Shown in pieces: positions 8,648-17,900 of a stretch of 60,030 nt of DNA (its first letter is position 1; the number at the start of each line of letters is the position of its first letter). A program made the translations under genes and the position numbers. The notes beneath the pieces were generated by a model that saw nothing but the letters and a program-made list of their open reading frames with translations, had not been told where the DNA came from and did no database searches. This DNA comes from Igneacidithiobacillus sp041146875 (GTDB taxonomy: Bacteria > Pseudomonadota > Gammaproteobacteria > Acidithiobacillales > Acidithiobacillaceae), in NCBI RefSeq assembly GCF_041146875.1, contig NZ_JBFRXP010000018.1, positions 1-60,030 on the forward strand. Reading direction: 5' to 3'.

Positions 8648-9523
8648 ATGACGAAGATGCCAGTTGAGCAAGGGACACATGCTGGGCGCCTGGATATTGT
8701 CGGCACGCCCATCGGCAACCTGGAAGATCTCTCCCCCCGGGCGCGACGAGTACTGAGCGCGGCCGATCGGATCTTGGTAGAGGACCGCCGCCACGCGCAG
8801 CGTCTCTTTCAGAGCATTGGTATCCAGCCGCGGACCGAGCCTTTGCACGAGCACAATGAACGCGAGCAAATTCCGCGCATCCTTGCCTACCTGCAAGCGG
8901 GCGAGCGCCTCGCCCTCATCTCCGACGCTGGGATGCCGCTGGTTTCCGATCCTGGCTATCCCCTGGTAAGTGCTTTGCGCCGCGCTGGGGTAGAGATTGC
9001 CGTTGTCCCTGGCCCCTCCGCATCCCTAGCGGCCTTATCTCTTGCCGGCCTGCCAACGGACCGCTTTTGCTTTGAAGGTTTCCTCCCGGCCAAGAGCGGC
9101 GCGCGGCAACAGCGGCTGCAAGAGCTGGTGGACGAGACCCGTAGCATGATCTTTTACGAGGCACCGCATCGGATTCTTGCCACCCTGCAAGACATGATCG
9201 CCGCATTTTCTAGCGAACGGGGTGCGGTGCTGGCGCGCGAGCTGACCAAGCTGCACGAGGAAAGCATTGGCGAAACCCTCGATAACATCCTGACGACTTT
9301 GGCGGCTGCCCCGGAACGCCAGCGTGGCGAGATGTGTCTAGTTTTGGCTGGTGCGCCAGCGCGTGAGAGCGGAGAAGCAGAGCTCGATCGCTTACTACGT
9401 CCCTTGCTCGCGGAGCTGCCGCTCGCGCAAGCGGTGCGCATTGCCGAAGCGCAGTGCGACGTTGCCCACCGTCGCCTTTATCAACGCGCCCTCGCCTTGA
9501 CTTCGACAACAGAGTCGGATTAA
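8648..9523 (+). CDS. rsmI: 16S rRNA (cytidine(1402)-2'-O)-methyltransferase RsmI
   Basis: Methylates the ribose of C1402 in the decoding centre of 16S rRNA using S-adenosylmethionine. The tetrapyrrole-methylase-type fold is evident from LDIVGTPIGNLEDLSPRA at the N-terminus, LISDAGMPLVSDPGYPLV, VVPGPSASLAALSLAGLP and FYEAPHRI. The length of 291 residues fits the family. An ATG 9 bases further in is an alternative start. The gene diverges from lpoA, the classical arrangement, and is followed after 15 bases by tRNA-Phe. Confidence 0.92.
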   Translation: MTKMPVEQGTHAGRLDIVGTPIGNLEDLSPRARRVLSAADRILVEDRRHAQRLFQSIGIQPRTEPLHEHNEREQIPRILAYLQAGERLALISDAGMPLVSDPGYPLVSALRRAGVEIAVVPGPSASLAALSLAGLPTDRFCFEGFLPAKSGARQQRLQELVDETRSMIFYEAPHRILATLQDMIAAFSSERGAVLARELTKLHEESIGETLDNILTTLAAAPERQRGEMCLVLAGAPARESGEAELDRLLRPLLAELPLAQAVRIAEAQCDVAHRRLYQRALALTSTTESD

Positions 9524-9538
9524 ATCGCGACTCTCACA

Positions 9539-9614
<76 letters not shown>

Positions 9615-9774
9615 TATAAAACAAAATCTTACAAATCCTCCCTTGAGAATCCTCTGGTACCCCGATACAGATTCAGTGCACCCACGAATTTGCCAATGAA
9701 TCCCAAATCTAGGGTTAACAGCCGGAATTGCCTGTTGAAGCCCGCATGGGTATGCTCGTTCCCAAAAATGGTAT

Positions 9775-9778
9775 GGAG
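9775..9778 (+). promoter_or_regulatory. Ribosome binding site deciding the hsdM start
   Basis: GGAG lies six bases before the GTG at 9785, which begins a protein starting VNQQSLSALIWSVADLLRG, the usual N-terminus of this HsdM family. In-frame ATG codons upstream (9728, 9773) have no comparable site. Confidence 0.6.
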
Positions 9779-9784
9779 CATTGC

Positions 9785-11644
9785 GTGAACCAACAAAGCC
9801 TTTCCGCCCTGATCTGGTCCGTCGCCGACCTGCTGCGCGGGGATTTCAAGCCCCATGAATATGGCCGGGTGATCCTGCCCTTCACGGTGCTGCGGCGCCT
9901 GGATTGCGTGCTGGCACCCAGCAAAGAGGCGGTGCTGGCGGAATACCGGGAGAAAAAGGCGGCGGACATCGCCTATGCGCCCTTCGTGCTGCGCAAGGCC
10001 GGCCAGAGCTTCTACAACGTCTCCAGTCTGGACATGCCCAGGCTGCTGGGCGACCAGGACAACCTGCGCGCCAATCTGCACAGCTACATCCAGGGCTTTT
10101 CCGGTGACGTGCGCGACATCTTCAGCCGTTTCGATTTTGCGGTGACCGTGGAACGGCTGCACAAGGCCAGCCTGCTCTATCTGGTCACGGAAAAATTCAC
10201 CCGTCTCGACCTGCACCCGGACGCCATCAGCAATTACCAGATGGGCCTGGTGTTCGAGGAATTGCTGCGCAAATTCGCGGAAATGTCCAACGAGACCGCC
10301 GGCGAGCACTTCACCCCGCGCGAGGTCATTCATCTCATGGTGGAGCTGCTCTTTACGGAGGATGGGGATGTCCTGACCATGCCCGGCATCGTCCGCACCC
10401 TCTACGACCCCACGGCGGGCACCGGCGGGATGCTCTCGGTGGCCGATGAACACCTGCACGACATCAATCCCCATGCCCGCCTCACGATGTTCGGGCAGGA
10501 ACTCAATGACGAATCCTACGCCATCTGCAAGGCCGACATGCTCATCAAGGGCCAGGATGTGACGAACATCGTGCCCGGCAACACCTTGTCCGACGACGGT
10601 CATCCGGGCCGGCGTTTCGACTACATGCTCTCCAATCCGCCCTTTGGCGTGGAGTGGAAGAAGGTGGAGAAGGAGGTGCGCGCCGAGCATCAGCAAAAAG
10701 GCATGGCCGGGCGCTTCGGGCCGGGCCTGCCGCGCGTGTCCGATGGTTCCCTGCTCTTCCTGCTGCATCTGCTGTCGAAGATGCGTCCACGGGAAGAAGG
10801 CGGCAGCCGCATCGGTATCGTCCTCAACGGCTCGCCGCTCTTCACCGGCAGCGCGGGGTCGGGGGAAAGCGAAATCCGCCGTTATCTCCTGGAAAACGAT
10901 CTGGTGGAGGCCATCGTCGGCCTGCCCACCGACATGTTCTTCAACACCGGCATCAGCACCTATGTCTGGATGATCTCCAACAAGAAGGCCGAGGACCGCC
11001 GCGGCTGGGTGCAGCTCATCGACGCCTCCGGCCTCTACCAGAAGATGCGCAAGAGCCTGGGCTCCAAGCGCAAGGAGCTGGCGCCCGCCCACATCAAGGA
11101 AATCGCCCACGTCTTCGGCGGCTTCATGGAGCTGGATCAGGCCATCGTGCTGGATCGGGACGGCAAGGAAGTGGAGCGGGTGCTGCTCTACGAGGACATC
11201 GCCGCGCCGCAAGCGCCCCCAGGGGGACGGATCAAGGTGGCGCCCTTCTCGAAGATCCTCGCCAACCACGAATTCGGCACCCGCACGATCACCATCGAGC
11301 GCCCGCTGCTGGACGAGGACGGCCAGCCGGTGCTGGTCGCCAAGGGCAAGAACAAGGGCAGGATACAGGCCGACAGCAAGCGGCGGGATACGGAGAACGT
11401 GGCCCTGGAGGAAGACATCGACGCCTATTTCCGGCGCGAGGTCCTGCCCCACGCCCCCGATGCCTGGATCGACACCGGCAAGCGGGACCCGCAGGACGGC
11501 CAGGTGGGCATCGTCGGCTACGAAATCCCCTTCAACCGGCATTTTTATGTCTACGAGCCGCCCCGTCCGCTGGCCGAGATCGACGCCGATCTCGCCGCCG
11601 TCATGGGCGAGATTCAGCGCATGATCGGGGAAATGTCGGCATGA
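9785..11644 (+). CDS. hsdM: Type I restriction-modification DNA methyltransferase subunit HsdM
   Basis: The N6-adenine methyltransferase subunit of a type I restriction system; with HsdS it methylates the recognition site. An N-terminal helical HsdM domain (about residues 1-140) precedes the catalytic domain with the S-adenosylmethionine motif DPTAGTGGML, the catalytic motif NPPF (SNPPFGVEW) and a target-domain region rich in charged residues. The length of 619 residues is in the family's range. It opens a six-gene plus-strand operon; its TGA overlaps the next ATG as ATGA. Base composition is GC-rich and even, unlike the AT-rich central part of the operon. Confidence 0.93.
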   Translation: MNQQSLSALIWSVADLLRGDFKPHEYGRVILPFTVLRRLDCVLAPSKEAVLAEYREKKAADIAYAPFVLRKAGQSFYNVSSLDMPRLLGDQDNLRANLHSYIQGFSGDVRDIFSRFDFAVTVERLHKASLLYLVTEKFTRLDLHPDAISNYQMGLVFEELLRKFAEMSNETAGEHFTPREVIHLMVELLFTEDGDVLTMPGIVRTLYDPTAGTGGMLSVADEHLHDINPHARLTMFGQELNDESYAICKADMLIKGQDVTNIVPGNTLSDDGHPGRRFDYMLSNPPFGVEWKKVEKEVRAEHQQKGMAGRFGPGLPRVSDGSLLFLLHLLSKMRPREEGGSRIGIVLNGSPLFTGSAGSGESEIRRYLLENDLVEAIVGLPTDMFFNTGISTYVWMISNKKAEDRRGWVQLIDASGLYQKMRKSLGSKRKELAPAHIKEIAHVFGGFMELDQAIVLDRDGKEVERVLLYEDIAAPQAPPGGRIKVAPFSKILANHEFGTRTITIERPLLDEDGQPVLVAKGKNKGRIQADSKRRDTENVALEEDIDAYFRREVLPHAPDAWIDTGKRDPQDGQVGIVGYEIPFNRHFYVYEPPRPLAEIDADLAAVMGEIQRMIGEMSA

Positions 11645-12627
11645 GCGACATCGCCATCTACCAGTCCCCCCAAGGTGTGGTCGAGGTCCGTGTGGAGCGG
11701 GACACCGTCTGGCTCAAACAGGAGCAGATGGCGGAACTCTTTGGGCGGGATCGTACCGTGGTGGGTCGCCACATTCGCAACATCTTTGCGGAAGGCGAAC
11801 TGGAGGAGAAAAGCAATGTGCAAAATTTGCACATTGCCGGCTCCGACAAGCCCGTGCGCCTGTACAATCTCGACGTCATCATTTCCGTCGGCTACCGGGT
11901 CAAGTCGAAGCAGGGTGTGCAATTCCGCCAATGGGCCACCGCCCTGCTTCGGGAGCACCTCACCCGCGGCTATACCCTCAACCGGCAGCGCTTCGAGGCC
12001 AACGCCCGCGAGCTGGAAACCGCCTTGCAACTCATCCGCAAGACCGCCGCCAGCCCAGATCTGGGGCTGGATGCCGGACGCGGACTGGTAGACGTGCTCA
12101 CCCGCTACACGCATACGTTTCTCTGGCTGCAACGCTACGACGAGGGCCTGCTCACCGAGCCCGCCGGGCAACCCGGCGGCGTGCTGCCCACCCCGGCAGA
12201 GGCGCGCCATGTCATCGCCACCCTCAAGGCCGATCTCATGAAGCGCGGCGAGGCCAGTGAACTGTTTGGGCAGGAGCGCGGTGACGGTTTGGAAGCCCTC
12301 CTCGGCAATCTCGACCAAAGCGTTTTCGGTGAGCCCGCCTACCCCAGTGTCGAAGCCAAGGCCGTGCACCTGCTGTACTTCGTCATCAAGAACCACCCGC
12401 TGTCCGACGGCAACAAACGCAGCGCGGCGCTGCTGTTTCTGGACTTCTTGCACCGCAACGCACGCCTGCAACGCGCCGATGGCAGTGTGGTGATCAACGA
12501 TGTCGGCCTGGCCGCACTGGCCCTGCTCGTTGCGGAATCCGACCCCAAGGACAAGGACGTGCTGATCCGCCTCATCATGCACATGTTGGTGGGGGATACC
12601 GATGGTGCAAAGGAAGCGCGCGCATGA
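11641..12627 (+). CDS. RhuM-Fic/Doc protein inside the restriction operon
   Basis: A 328-residue two-part protein. Residues about 1-130 match the RhuM (virulence protein) family: an N-terminal region with VWLKQEQMAELFGRDR and VGRHIRNIFAEGEL followed by YNLDVIISVGYRVKSKQG. The C-terminal part is a Fic/Doc domain with the motif HPLSDGNKRSA near residue 252, matching HxFxD(G/A)NKRxA except for leucine in place of phenylalanine. Fic/Doc proteins transfer AMP or phosphate to target proteins; the NKR version resembles Doc kinases, but the reaction here is unknown. Start and stop both overlap neighbours by four bases (ATGA), so it is translated together with HsdM and HsdS. Confidence 0.88.
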   Translation: MSDIAIYQSPQGVVEVRVERDTVWLKQEQMAELFGRDRTVVGRHIRNIFAEGELEEKSNVQNLHIAGSDKPVRLYNLDVIISVGYRVKSKQGVQFRQWATALLREHLTRGYTLNRQRFEANARELETALQLIRKTAASPDLGLDAGRGLVDVLTRYTHTFLWLQRYDEGLLTEPAGQPGGVLPTPAEARHVIATLKADLMKRGEASELFGQERGDGLEALLGNLDQSVFGEPAYPSVEAKAVHLLYFVIKNHPLSDGNKRSAALLFLDFLHRNARLQRADGSVVINDVGLAALALLVAESDPKDKDVLIRLIMHMLVGDTDGAKEARA

Positions 12628-13865
12628 GCTTCCTGCGCTATCCGAAATACAAGGATTCCGGGGTGGAGTGGTTGGGGGAGGTGCCGGAGGGGTGGGATGT
12701 GACAAAGCTCAAGAGGCTTGCCTCACTACAAAGTGGCGATTTCATCACTGGCGTATCAATTCAAGAAAACGGCGTTTATCCGGTTTATGGCGGAAATGGG
12801 CTGCGTGGGTACTGTGATACTTTTACTCATGATGGATTTTATGCGCTGGTCGGTCGGCAGGGGGCTTTGTGTGGTAATGTCAATTACGCCGACGGGAAAT
12901 TCTGGGCTTCCGAACACGCAGTTGTGGTGTCTCCCTATCAGCCGACTTCCGTTCTCTGGCTCGGAGAATTGCTGAGTGCGATGAACCTCGGACAGTATTC
13001 AATTTCTTCAGCACAGCCTGGTCTATCTGTAGAGCGAATTGGTGATTTGCGCATACCAATCCCACCAGAGATTGAGCGCCGTTCAATCGCCGCCTTTCTC
13101 GACCGCGAAACGGGCAAGATCGACGCGCTGATAGGGGCGCAGCGGCGGCTCATCGAGCTACTGCGCGAGAAGCGCCAAGCCGTCATCTCCCACGCCGTCA
13201 CCAAGGGCCTGGACCCGGACGCACCGATGAAGGACTCCGGGGTGGAGTGGCTGGGGATGGTGCCGGATGAGTGGGGCGTAAGCTGTATTAGGCGCATATT
13301 CGAAATTTGCAAACGCATAGCAGGCGAAGAAGGGTATGACATTCTATCCATCACCCAACGCGGGATTCAGATAAAAAACATAGAAAGCGGTGACGGGCAG
13401 CTTTCTATGGATTATTCCAAGTATCAGATCGTAGATGTTGGCGATTTCGCAATGAACCACATGGATTTACTAACGGGATACGTTGATGTCTCTCCATTCT
13501 TTGGCGTGACCAGCCCAGATTATAGAGTTTTTCGTTTCAAGAAAGAAAAGTCGTTCTCCGCTAAATTCTTCCTTTATATCTTTCAGAATGCATATAAACA
13601 AAAAATTTTCTTTCCGTATGGGCAAGGGTCGGCTCAACTGGGTCGATGGCGTTTACCTGCTGATGAGTTCAACTCATTTTCTTTACCCGTTCCACCCCTG
13701 CCAGAACAGAAAGTCATAGCCGCCTTCCTCGACCGCGAAACCGCCAAGATGGACGACCTAATCACCAAAGCTGAACAAGCCATCACTCTGCTGCAAGAAC
13801 GCCGCAGCGCCTTGATCTCGTCGGTGGTGACGGGGAAGATCGATACACGCGGGGAGATCCAATGA
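12624..13865 (+). CDS. hsdS: Type I restriction-modification specificity subunit HsdS
   Basis: The DNA-recognition subunit shared by the methylase and nuclease complexes. It shows the classical two-half architecture: each half starts with KDSGVEWLG and ends with IAAFLDRETxKxDxLI plus a coiled-coil spacer (IGAQRRLIELLREKRQAVI and ITKAEQAITLLQERRSALI). Two unlike target-recognition domains lie between, about residues 20-150 and 215-365. The second is visibly richer in A and T than the spacers, a sign of domain exchange. The length of 413 residues is normal. Both ends overlap neighbouring genes by four bases. Confidence 0.93.
   Translation: MSFLRYPKYKDSGVEWLGEVPEGWDVTKLKRLASLQSGDFITGVSIQENGVYPVYGGNGLRGYCDTFTHDGFYALVGRQGALCGNVNYADGKFWASEHAVVVSPYQPTSVLWLGELLSAMNLGQYSISSAQPGLSVERIGDLRIPIPPEIERRSIAAFLDRETGKIDALIGAQRRLIELLREKRQAVISHAVTKGLDPDAPMKDSGVEWLGMVPDEWGVSCIRRIFEICKRIAGEEGYDILSITQRGIQIKNIESGDGQLSMDYSKYQIVDVGDFAMNHMDLLTGYVDVSPFFGVTSPDYRVFRFKKEKSFSAKFFLYIFQNAYKQKIFFPYGQGSAQLGRWRLPADEFNSFSLPVPPLPEQKVIAAFLDRETAKMDDLITKAEQAITLLQERRSALISSVVTGKIDTRGEIQ
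12651..12676 (+). repeat. Direct repeat in hsdS, N-terminal flanks of the two recognition domains
   Basis: These 26 bases recur at 13230-13255 with two mismatches. Both copies encode KDSGVEWLG at the start of each half of HsdS, so the repeat could support domain shuffling by homologous recombination. Confidence 0.75.
13089..13111 (+). repeat. Direct repeat in hsdS, central and C-terminal spacers
   Basis: These 23 bases recur at 13719-13741 with a single mismatch. They encode AAFLDRET at the start of each coiled-coil spacer of HsdS and flank the second recognition domain together with the 12651/13230 repeat. Confidence 0.75.
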
Positions 13866-14662
13866 ACTGTATTCACATTTTTTTTGATGCTCTTGTAGGG
13901 ATTGGCACACTCGCATTGGCATTTTTTACATACAAAAGCGTGGAGCAATCAAAACATATGTCTGCCGCCGCCAAGGAAAGTATCGATCTGACAAAGAAGA
14001 TAGAAAAATCCAAGATAAAACCCTATTGCATTATTTCACCACTTCCTGAAAATGCTGACAAGCAGCGCTTCGGAACCTGCCCGGAAACTTATTTTATTAA
14101 TGACCATCATGGGCCAAAAATGTCCTGCATTGTCAAAAATTATGGACCTGGACCAGCCCACGCTGTTAGCATTTTTTTGGGTGGAGATGAAAAAAAGTTA
14201 TGGACAAAAAGAATTCTAGTTGCGGATCTTTTGGCCCCAGGAGATCAAATTGAGTTCAAGAGGCAATTTACCGAAATAGACCTGCCTTCATCCGAACTTA
14301 GAGAGTTCCCACGCACAAATACTCAAGGCAGGAGAGAGGGACAACCGGAGTATTTGTGTAGCAATATAAAGTACGCTGGCCTTGAATACAGCGATTCCGA
14401 AAAAGACAAATTCCACGCGATCCGGCTTTTCGTATCGCGAAGGGCACTATCTCATCCAGTACCCTTCGAGGAACCTACGGACGCTCAAAAATTTTCCGCG
14501 GAAATGGTAGAGATGGTCTTTTTTGACGGCCCACACGAGGACAGGCCCTTTTATTCGGAAACAGAGGAGGAAAAGGCGGAACGATTGAGTTTACCATCTA
14601 CTTTTCGATCTCGGCCGGACATTGCCACGGTACCGATTGATCGCGGCAACGGACTGGACTAG
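13862..14662 (+). CDS. Unknown membrane-anchored protein of the restriction operon
   Basis: I do not recognise this 266-residue protein. A single hydrophobic segment lies at residues about 8-25 (FDALVGIGTLALAFFTYKS), followed by a charged, possibly coiled helix (about 30-52) and a soluble beta-rich domain with the phrase VKNYGPGPAHAVSIFLGG, similar to domains seen in other single-pass proteins of unknown role. The ATG overlaps the HsdS stop as ATGA, so it is co-translated with HsdS. Base composition is clearly more AT-rich than hsdM or hsdR, indicating a separate origin. An accessory or signalling role with the restriction system is only a guess. Confidence 0.75.
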   Translation: MNCIHIFFDALVGIGTLALAFFTYKSVEQSKHMSAAAKESIDLTKKIEKSKIKPYCIISPLPENADKQRFGTCPETYFINDHHGPKMSCIVKNYGPGPAHAVSIFLGGDEKKLWTKRILVADLLAPGDQIEFKRQFTEIDLPSSELREFPRTNTQGRREGQPEYLCSNIKYAGLEYSDSEKDKFHAIRLFVSRRALSHPVPFEEPTDAQKFSAEMVEMVFFDGPHEDRPFYSETEEEKAERLSLPSTFRSRPDIATVPIDRGNGLD

Positions 14663-14696
14663 GCTACCCGCGTACCGAAGGGCGGAGAAGCAAATC

Positions 14697-14906
14697 ATGT
14701 CGAAAGCCAACCCTCAGGAAAGTAAAACCCAGCTTCCCCGCGAGGTGGATCAGATAGGCACTGGGGAAGAGATCATTATTTCTCGCGCCGGCAAGCCGCG
14801 CCCGCTGGGCCTGGGCGTGGGGCGCTTTACCATGCCGGAAGAGTTCGACCATTTCGCACAGGCCGAAATCAAGGCCATGTTCATTCCATCCAAGGGCACG
14901 GTCTAG
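14697..14906 (+). CDS. Phd/YefM-like antitoxin, shortened, without adjacent toxin
   Basis: A 69-residue protein resembling Phd/YefM-type antitoxins. The N-terminal DNA-binding part reads ESKTQLPREVDQIGTGEEIIISRAGKP, and the C-terminal toxin-binding tail reads RFTMPEEFDHFAQAEIKAMF. The usual linking strand (a VARLVP-like segment) is missing between them, so the protein may be decayed. The start follows GCGGAGAAG, a good ribosome site. No PIN-type toxin gene follows: only a 12-codon frame at 14911-14949 precedes hsdR. A Doc-like domain is encoded two genes upstream (11641-12627), a possible displaced partner. Confidence 0.65.
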   Translation: MSKANPQESKTQLPREVDQIGTGEEIIISRAGKPRPLGLGVGRFTMPEEFDHFAQAEIKAMFIPSKGTV

Positions 14907-14952
14907 GACGATGATGCTTCTGGTCGAAGTCGTTACCTGGAGCACCTAATCC

Positions 14953-17900
14953 ATGCCCATCCACACCGAATCCCGTCTCGAATCCGAAATCTGCGCCGAC
15001 ATGGCGGCCCTGGGCTGGCTCTACACCCCGCCCGACGCCTCCCACATCAGCCCCGACGCCCCGCGCTACGACCGCGAGCACGCCCTGTTCCCCGATGATC
15101 TGCACGCCTGGATCGAAGCCAGTCAGCCCGATGCCTGGGCGCGGATCGTCAAGACCCACGGCGCCAACGCCATGAACGAGGTCGTGGACCGGCTGCGCAA
15201 GACCCTTGATACCCACGGCACCCTGCATGTGTTGCGCCATGGCTTCGAGATGCTGGGGCTGCGTCATCCGGTGAGCGTGGTGCAGTTTCGTCCCGCGCTG
15301 GCGATGAATGCGGATTTGCAGGCCCGCCATGCCGCCAACCGCCTGCGGGTCGTGCGGCAGGTGCGCTATTCCCTGCACAACGGGAATTGCATCGACTTAG
15401 TGCTGTTCCTGAATAGCCTGCCGATGGCGACGATCGAGATCAAGACCGACTACACCCAGGCCGTCGAAGATGCCGAGTACCAGTACAAGTCGGACCGCCT
15501 GCCCAAAGTGCCCGGCAAGAACGCCATCGAGCCCTTGCTGAGCTTTCCGGGCGGGGCGCTGGTGCATTTCGCCCTGAGCAATTCCGAAGTGCGCATGAGC
15601 ACGCGCCTGGACGGCATGAAGACGCGCTTCCTGCCCTTCAATCAGGGTAATCAGGGGGCTGCGGGCAACCCGCCCAATCCCAACGGCTTCGCCACGGATT
15701 ACCTCTGGAAGGAAGTCTGGGCCAGGGATTCCTGGCTGGATATTTTGGGCCGCTATCTGGTCCCGGTGAAAAACGAGAAGAAGCAGTTGGCGGGCTGGAT
15801 ATTCCCCCGCTACCATCAGCTCGACGCCACCCGCAAGGTGGTGGCTGCCGTGCTCCGGGATGGCCCCGGCGACAAGTATCTGATCCAGCATTCGGCGGGC
15901 TCGGGCAAGACCCATTCCATCGCCTGGACGGCGCATTTTCTGGCGGACCTGCACGATGCGGACAACGCCAAGGTCTTTGACAGCGTGATCGTGGTCTCCG
16001 ACCGTACCGTGCTGGATGACCAACTCCAGGAGGCGCTCTCGGCCCACGAGCGCACGCGCGGCGTGGTGGCCCTGGTCAAGGGGGATGGCGGCAGCAAGAG
16101 CCGTGAACTCTCCGAGGCGCTGGCCGCCAACAAGAAGATCATCGCCTGCACCTTGCAGACCTTTCCCTTCGCGCTGGAAAAGGTGCGGGAACTGGCCGCC
16201 ACCGAAGGCAAGCGTTTTGCCGTCATCGCCGACGAGGCCCATTCTTCCCAGAGCAACGAAACGGCGGCGAGGCTCAAGGTCATTCTCTCCGGCGATGTCG
16301 AAATGGAAATGGACGAGAGCGAGGAGATCAGCGTCGAAGACCTGCTCGACGCGCAACTGGGCGCGCAGATGCAGGCCAAGGCAGCGGGCAAGGCGTCCGG
16401 CATCACCTATGTCGCCTTCACCGCCACCCCCAAGGACAAGACCCTGCAGCTCTTCGGCACCCGGCCCGATCCCGCGCGCCCGCCCGCCGATGACAATGTG
16501 CCGCGGCCTTTCCATGTCTATTCCATGCGCCAGGCCATCGAGGAGGGCTTCATCCTCGATGTGCTGCGCAATTACACGTCCTACAAGATGGCCTTCCAGT
16601 TGGCGCACGCCGGGAATGGATCGGACGGAAAGGCGTCCCCGGTGGTGGACGAAAGTACGGCCAAGGCGGGCATCATGGGCTGGGTGCGGCTGCACGAGTA
16701 CAACATCGCCCAGCACGTGCAGATCGTCGTCGAGCACTTCCGCACGCTGGTGGAGCCGCTGCTGGGCGGTCAGGCCAAGGCGATGGTGGTGACCAACAGC
16801 CGCCTGGAAGCGGTACGCTGGCAGCGGGCCATGCAAAAGTACATCGCCGGGAAGGGCTACCGTCTCAATACCCTGGTGGCCTTCTCCGGCGAGGTCATCG
16901 ACGCGGAAAGCAGCCCCGACCCCCTGAGCGAGCACAGTACCCTGCTCAACCCCCACCTGAACAGTCAGGGTATCCGCCAGGCGTTCATGAGCCGGGGCGG
17001 CCAGCGCGGCGACTATGCCATCCTGCTGGTGGCCAACAAGTTCCAGACCGGCTTCGACGAGCCGCTGCTCTGCGGCATGTACGTCCACAAGCGCCTCGAC
17101 GGCATCCAGGCGGTGCAGACCCTCTCCCGCCTCAATCGCGCCCATCCCGGCAAGGACACGACCTATGTGCTGGATTTCGTCAACGATCCTGCCGAGATCC
17201 TCGCGGCCTTCAAGCCCTATTTCGAGACCGCCGAACTGGATGGCGTGACCGATCCCCACCTCATCTACGACCTGCGCGCCAAGCTCGACGCCCAGGGTTA
17301 CTACGCCGAGACGGAGGTGAACGCGGTCGCGGAAGCGGTGCTCCTGGGGAAACAGCAATCCCAGGTGGATGCGGCCCTGGTGTATGTCTCCAACCGGCTG
17401 CTGGGCCAGTTCCATGCGGCCAAGACGGCATTCCAGGCCCACGACCCGGACAGCGAAGCCGCCGGGGCGGCCAAGGCCCGGATGGATGCGCTATGGCTCT
17501 TCAAGCGCGACATCGCCACCTTTGTGCGCCTGTACGGCTTTCTCTGCCAGATCTTCAATTACGGCAACACCGCCATCGAAAAGCGCGCCATCTTCTACAA
17601 GCTGCTGCATCGGCTGCTGACCTTCGACCGCGACATGGAAACGGTGGACCTGTCGGCCCTGGCGCTCACCCACTACACGGTCCAGGATCTGGGGATGGCG
17701 CATCTGAGCCTGTCCGGCGGCGAGCCGATCAAGCCGACCCGTCCGGGAGAAGGTCAGGTGCGGGACCCGCATCGGGAGTCGCTGGATGCCATCATCGGCA
17801 AGATCAACGACCTCTTCGTGGGCGAGATCAGCGAGCATGACAAGCTGGTCTACGTCAACGATGTGATCAAGGGCAAGCTGCTGGATTGCGAAATCCTGAT

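Noticed and set aside
9629..11542. A 637-codon open frame antisense to hsdM
   Set aside because: It mirrors the codon pattern of hsdM in GC-rich DNA, has low-complexity His/Gly/Val-rich composition and no domain; a shadow.
10654..11640. Upstream extension of the RhuM-Fic frame into hsdM
   Set aside because: The added 329 residues are Arg/Ala/Gly-rich and overlap the conserved HsdM catalytic region in another frame; the ATG at 11641 starts a normal RhuM N-terminus.
14911..14949. 12-codon frame after the Phd-like gene as toxin remnant
   Set aside because: Only a loose resemblance to the start of PIN-domain toxins; too short to support a pseudogene call.
15397..17442. A 681-codon open frame antisense to hsdR
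   Set aside because: Same reason: the opposite strand of a well-supported HsdR gene, rich in Leu/Gly/His without motifs.
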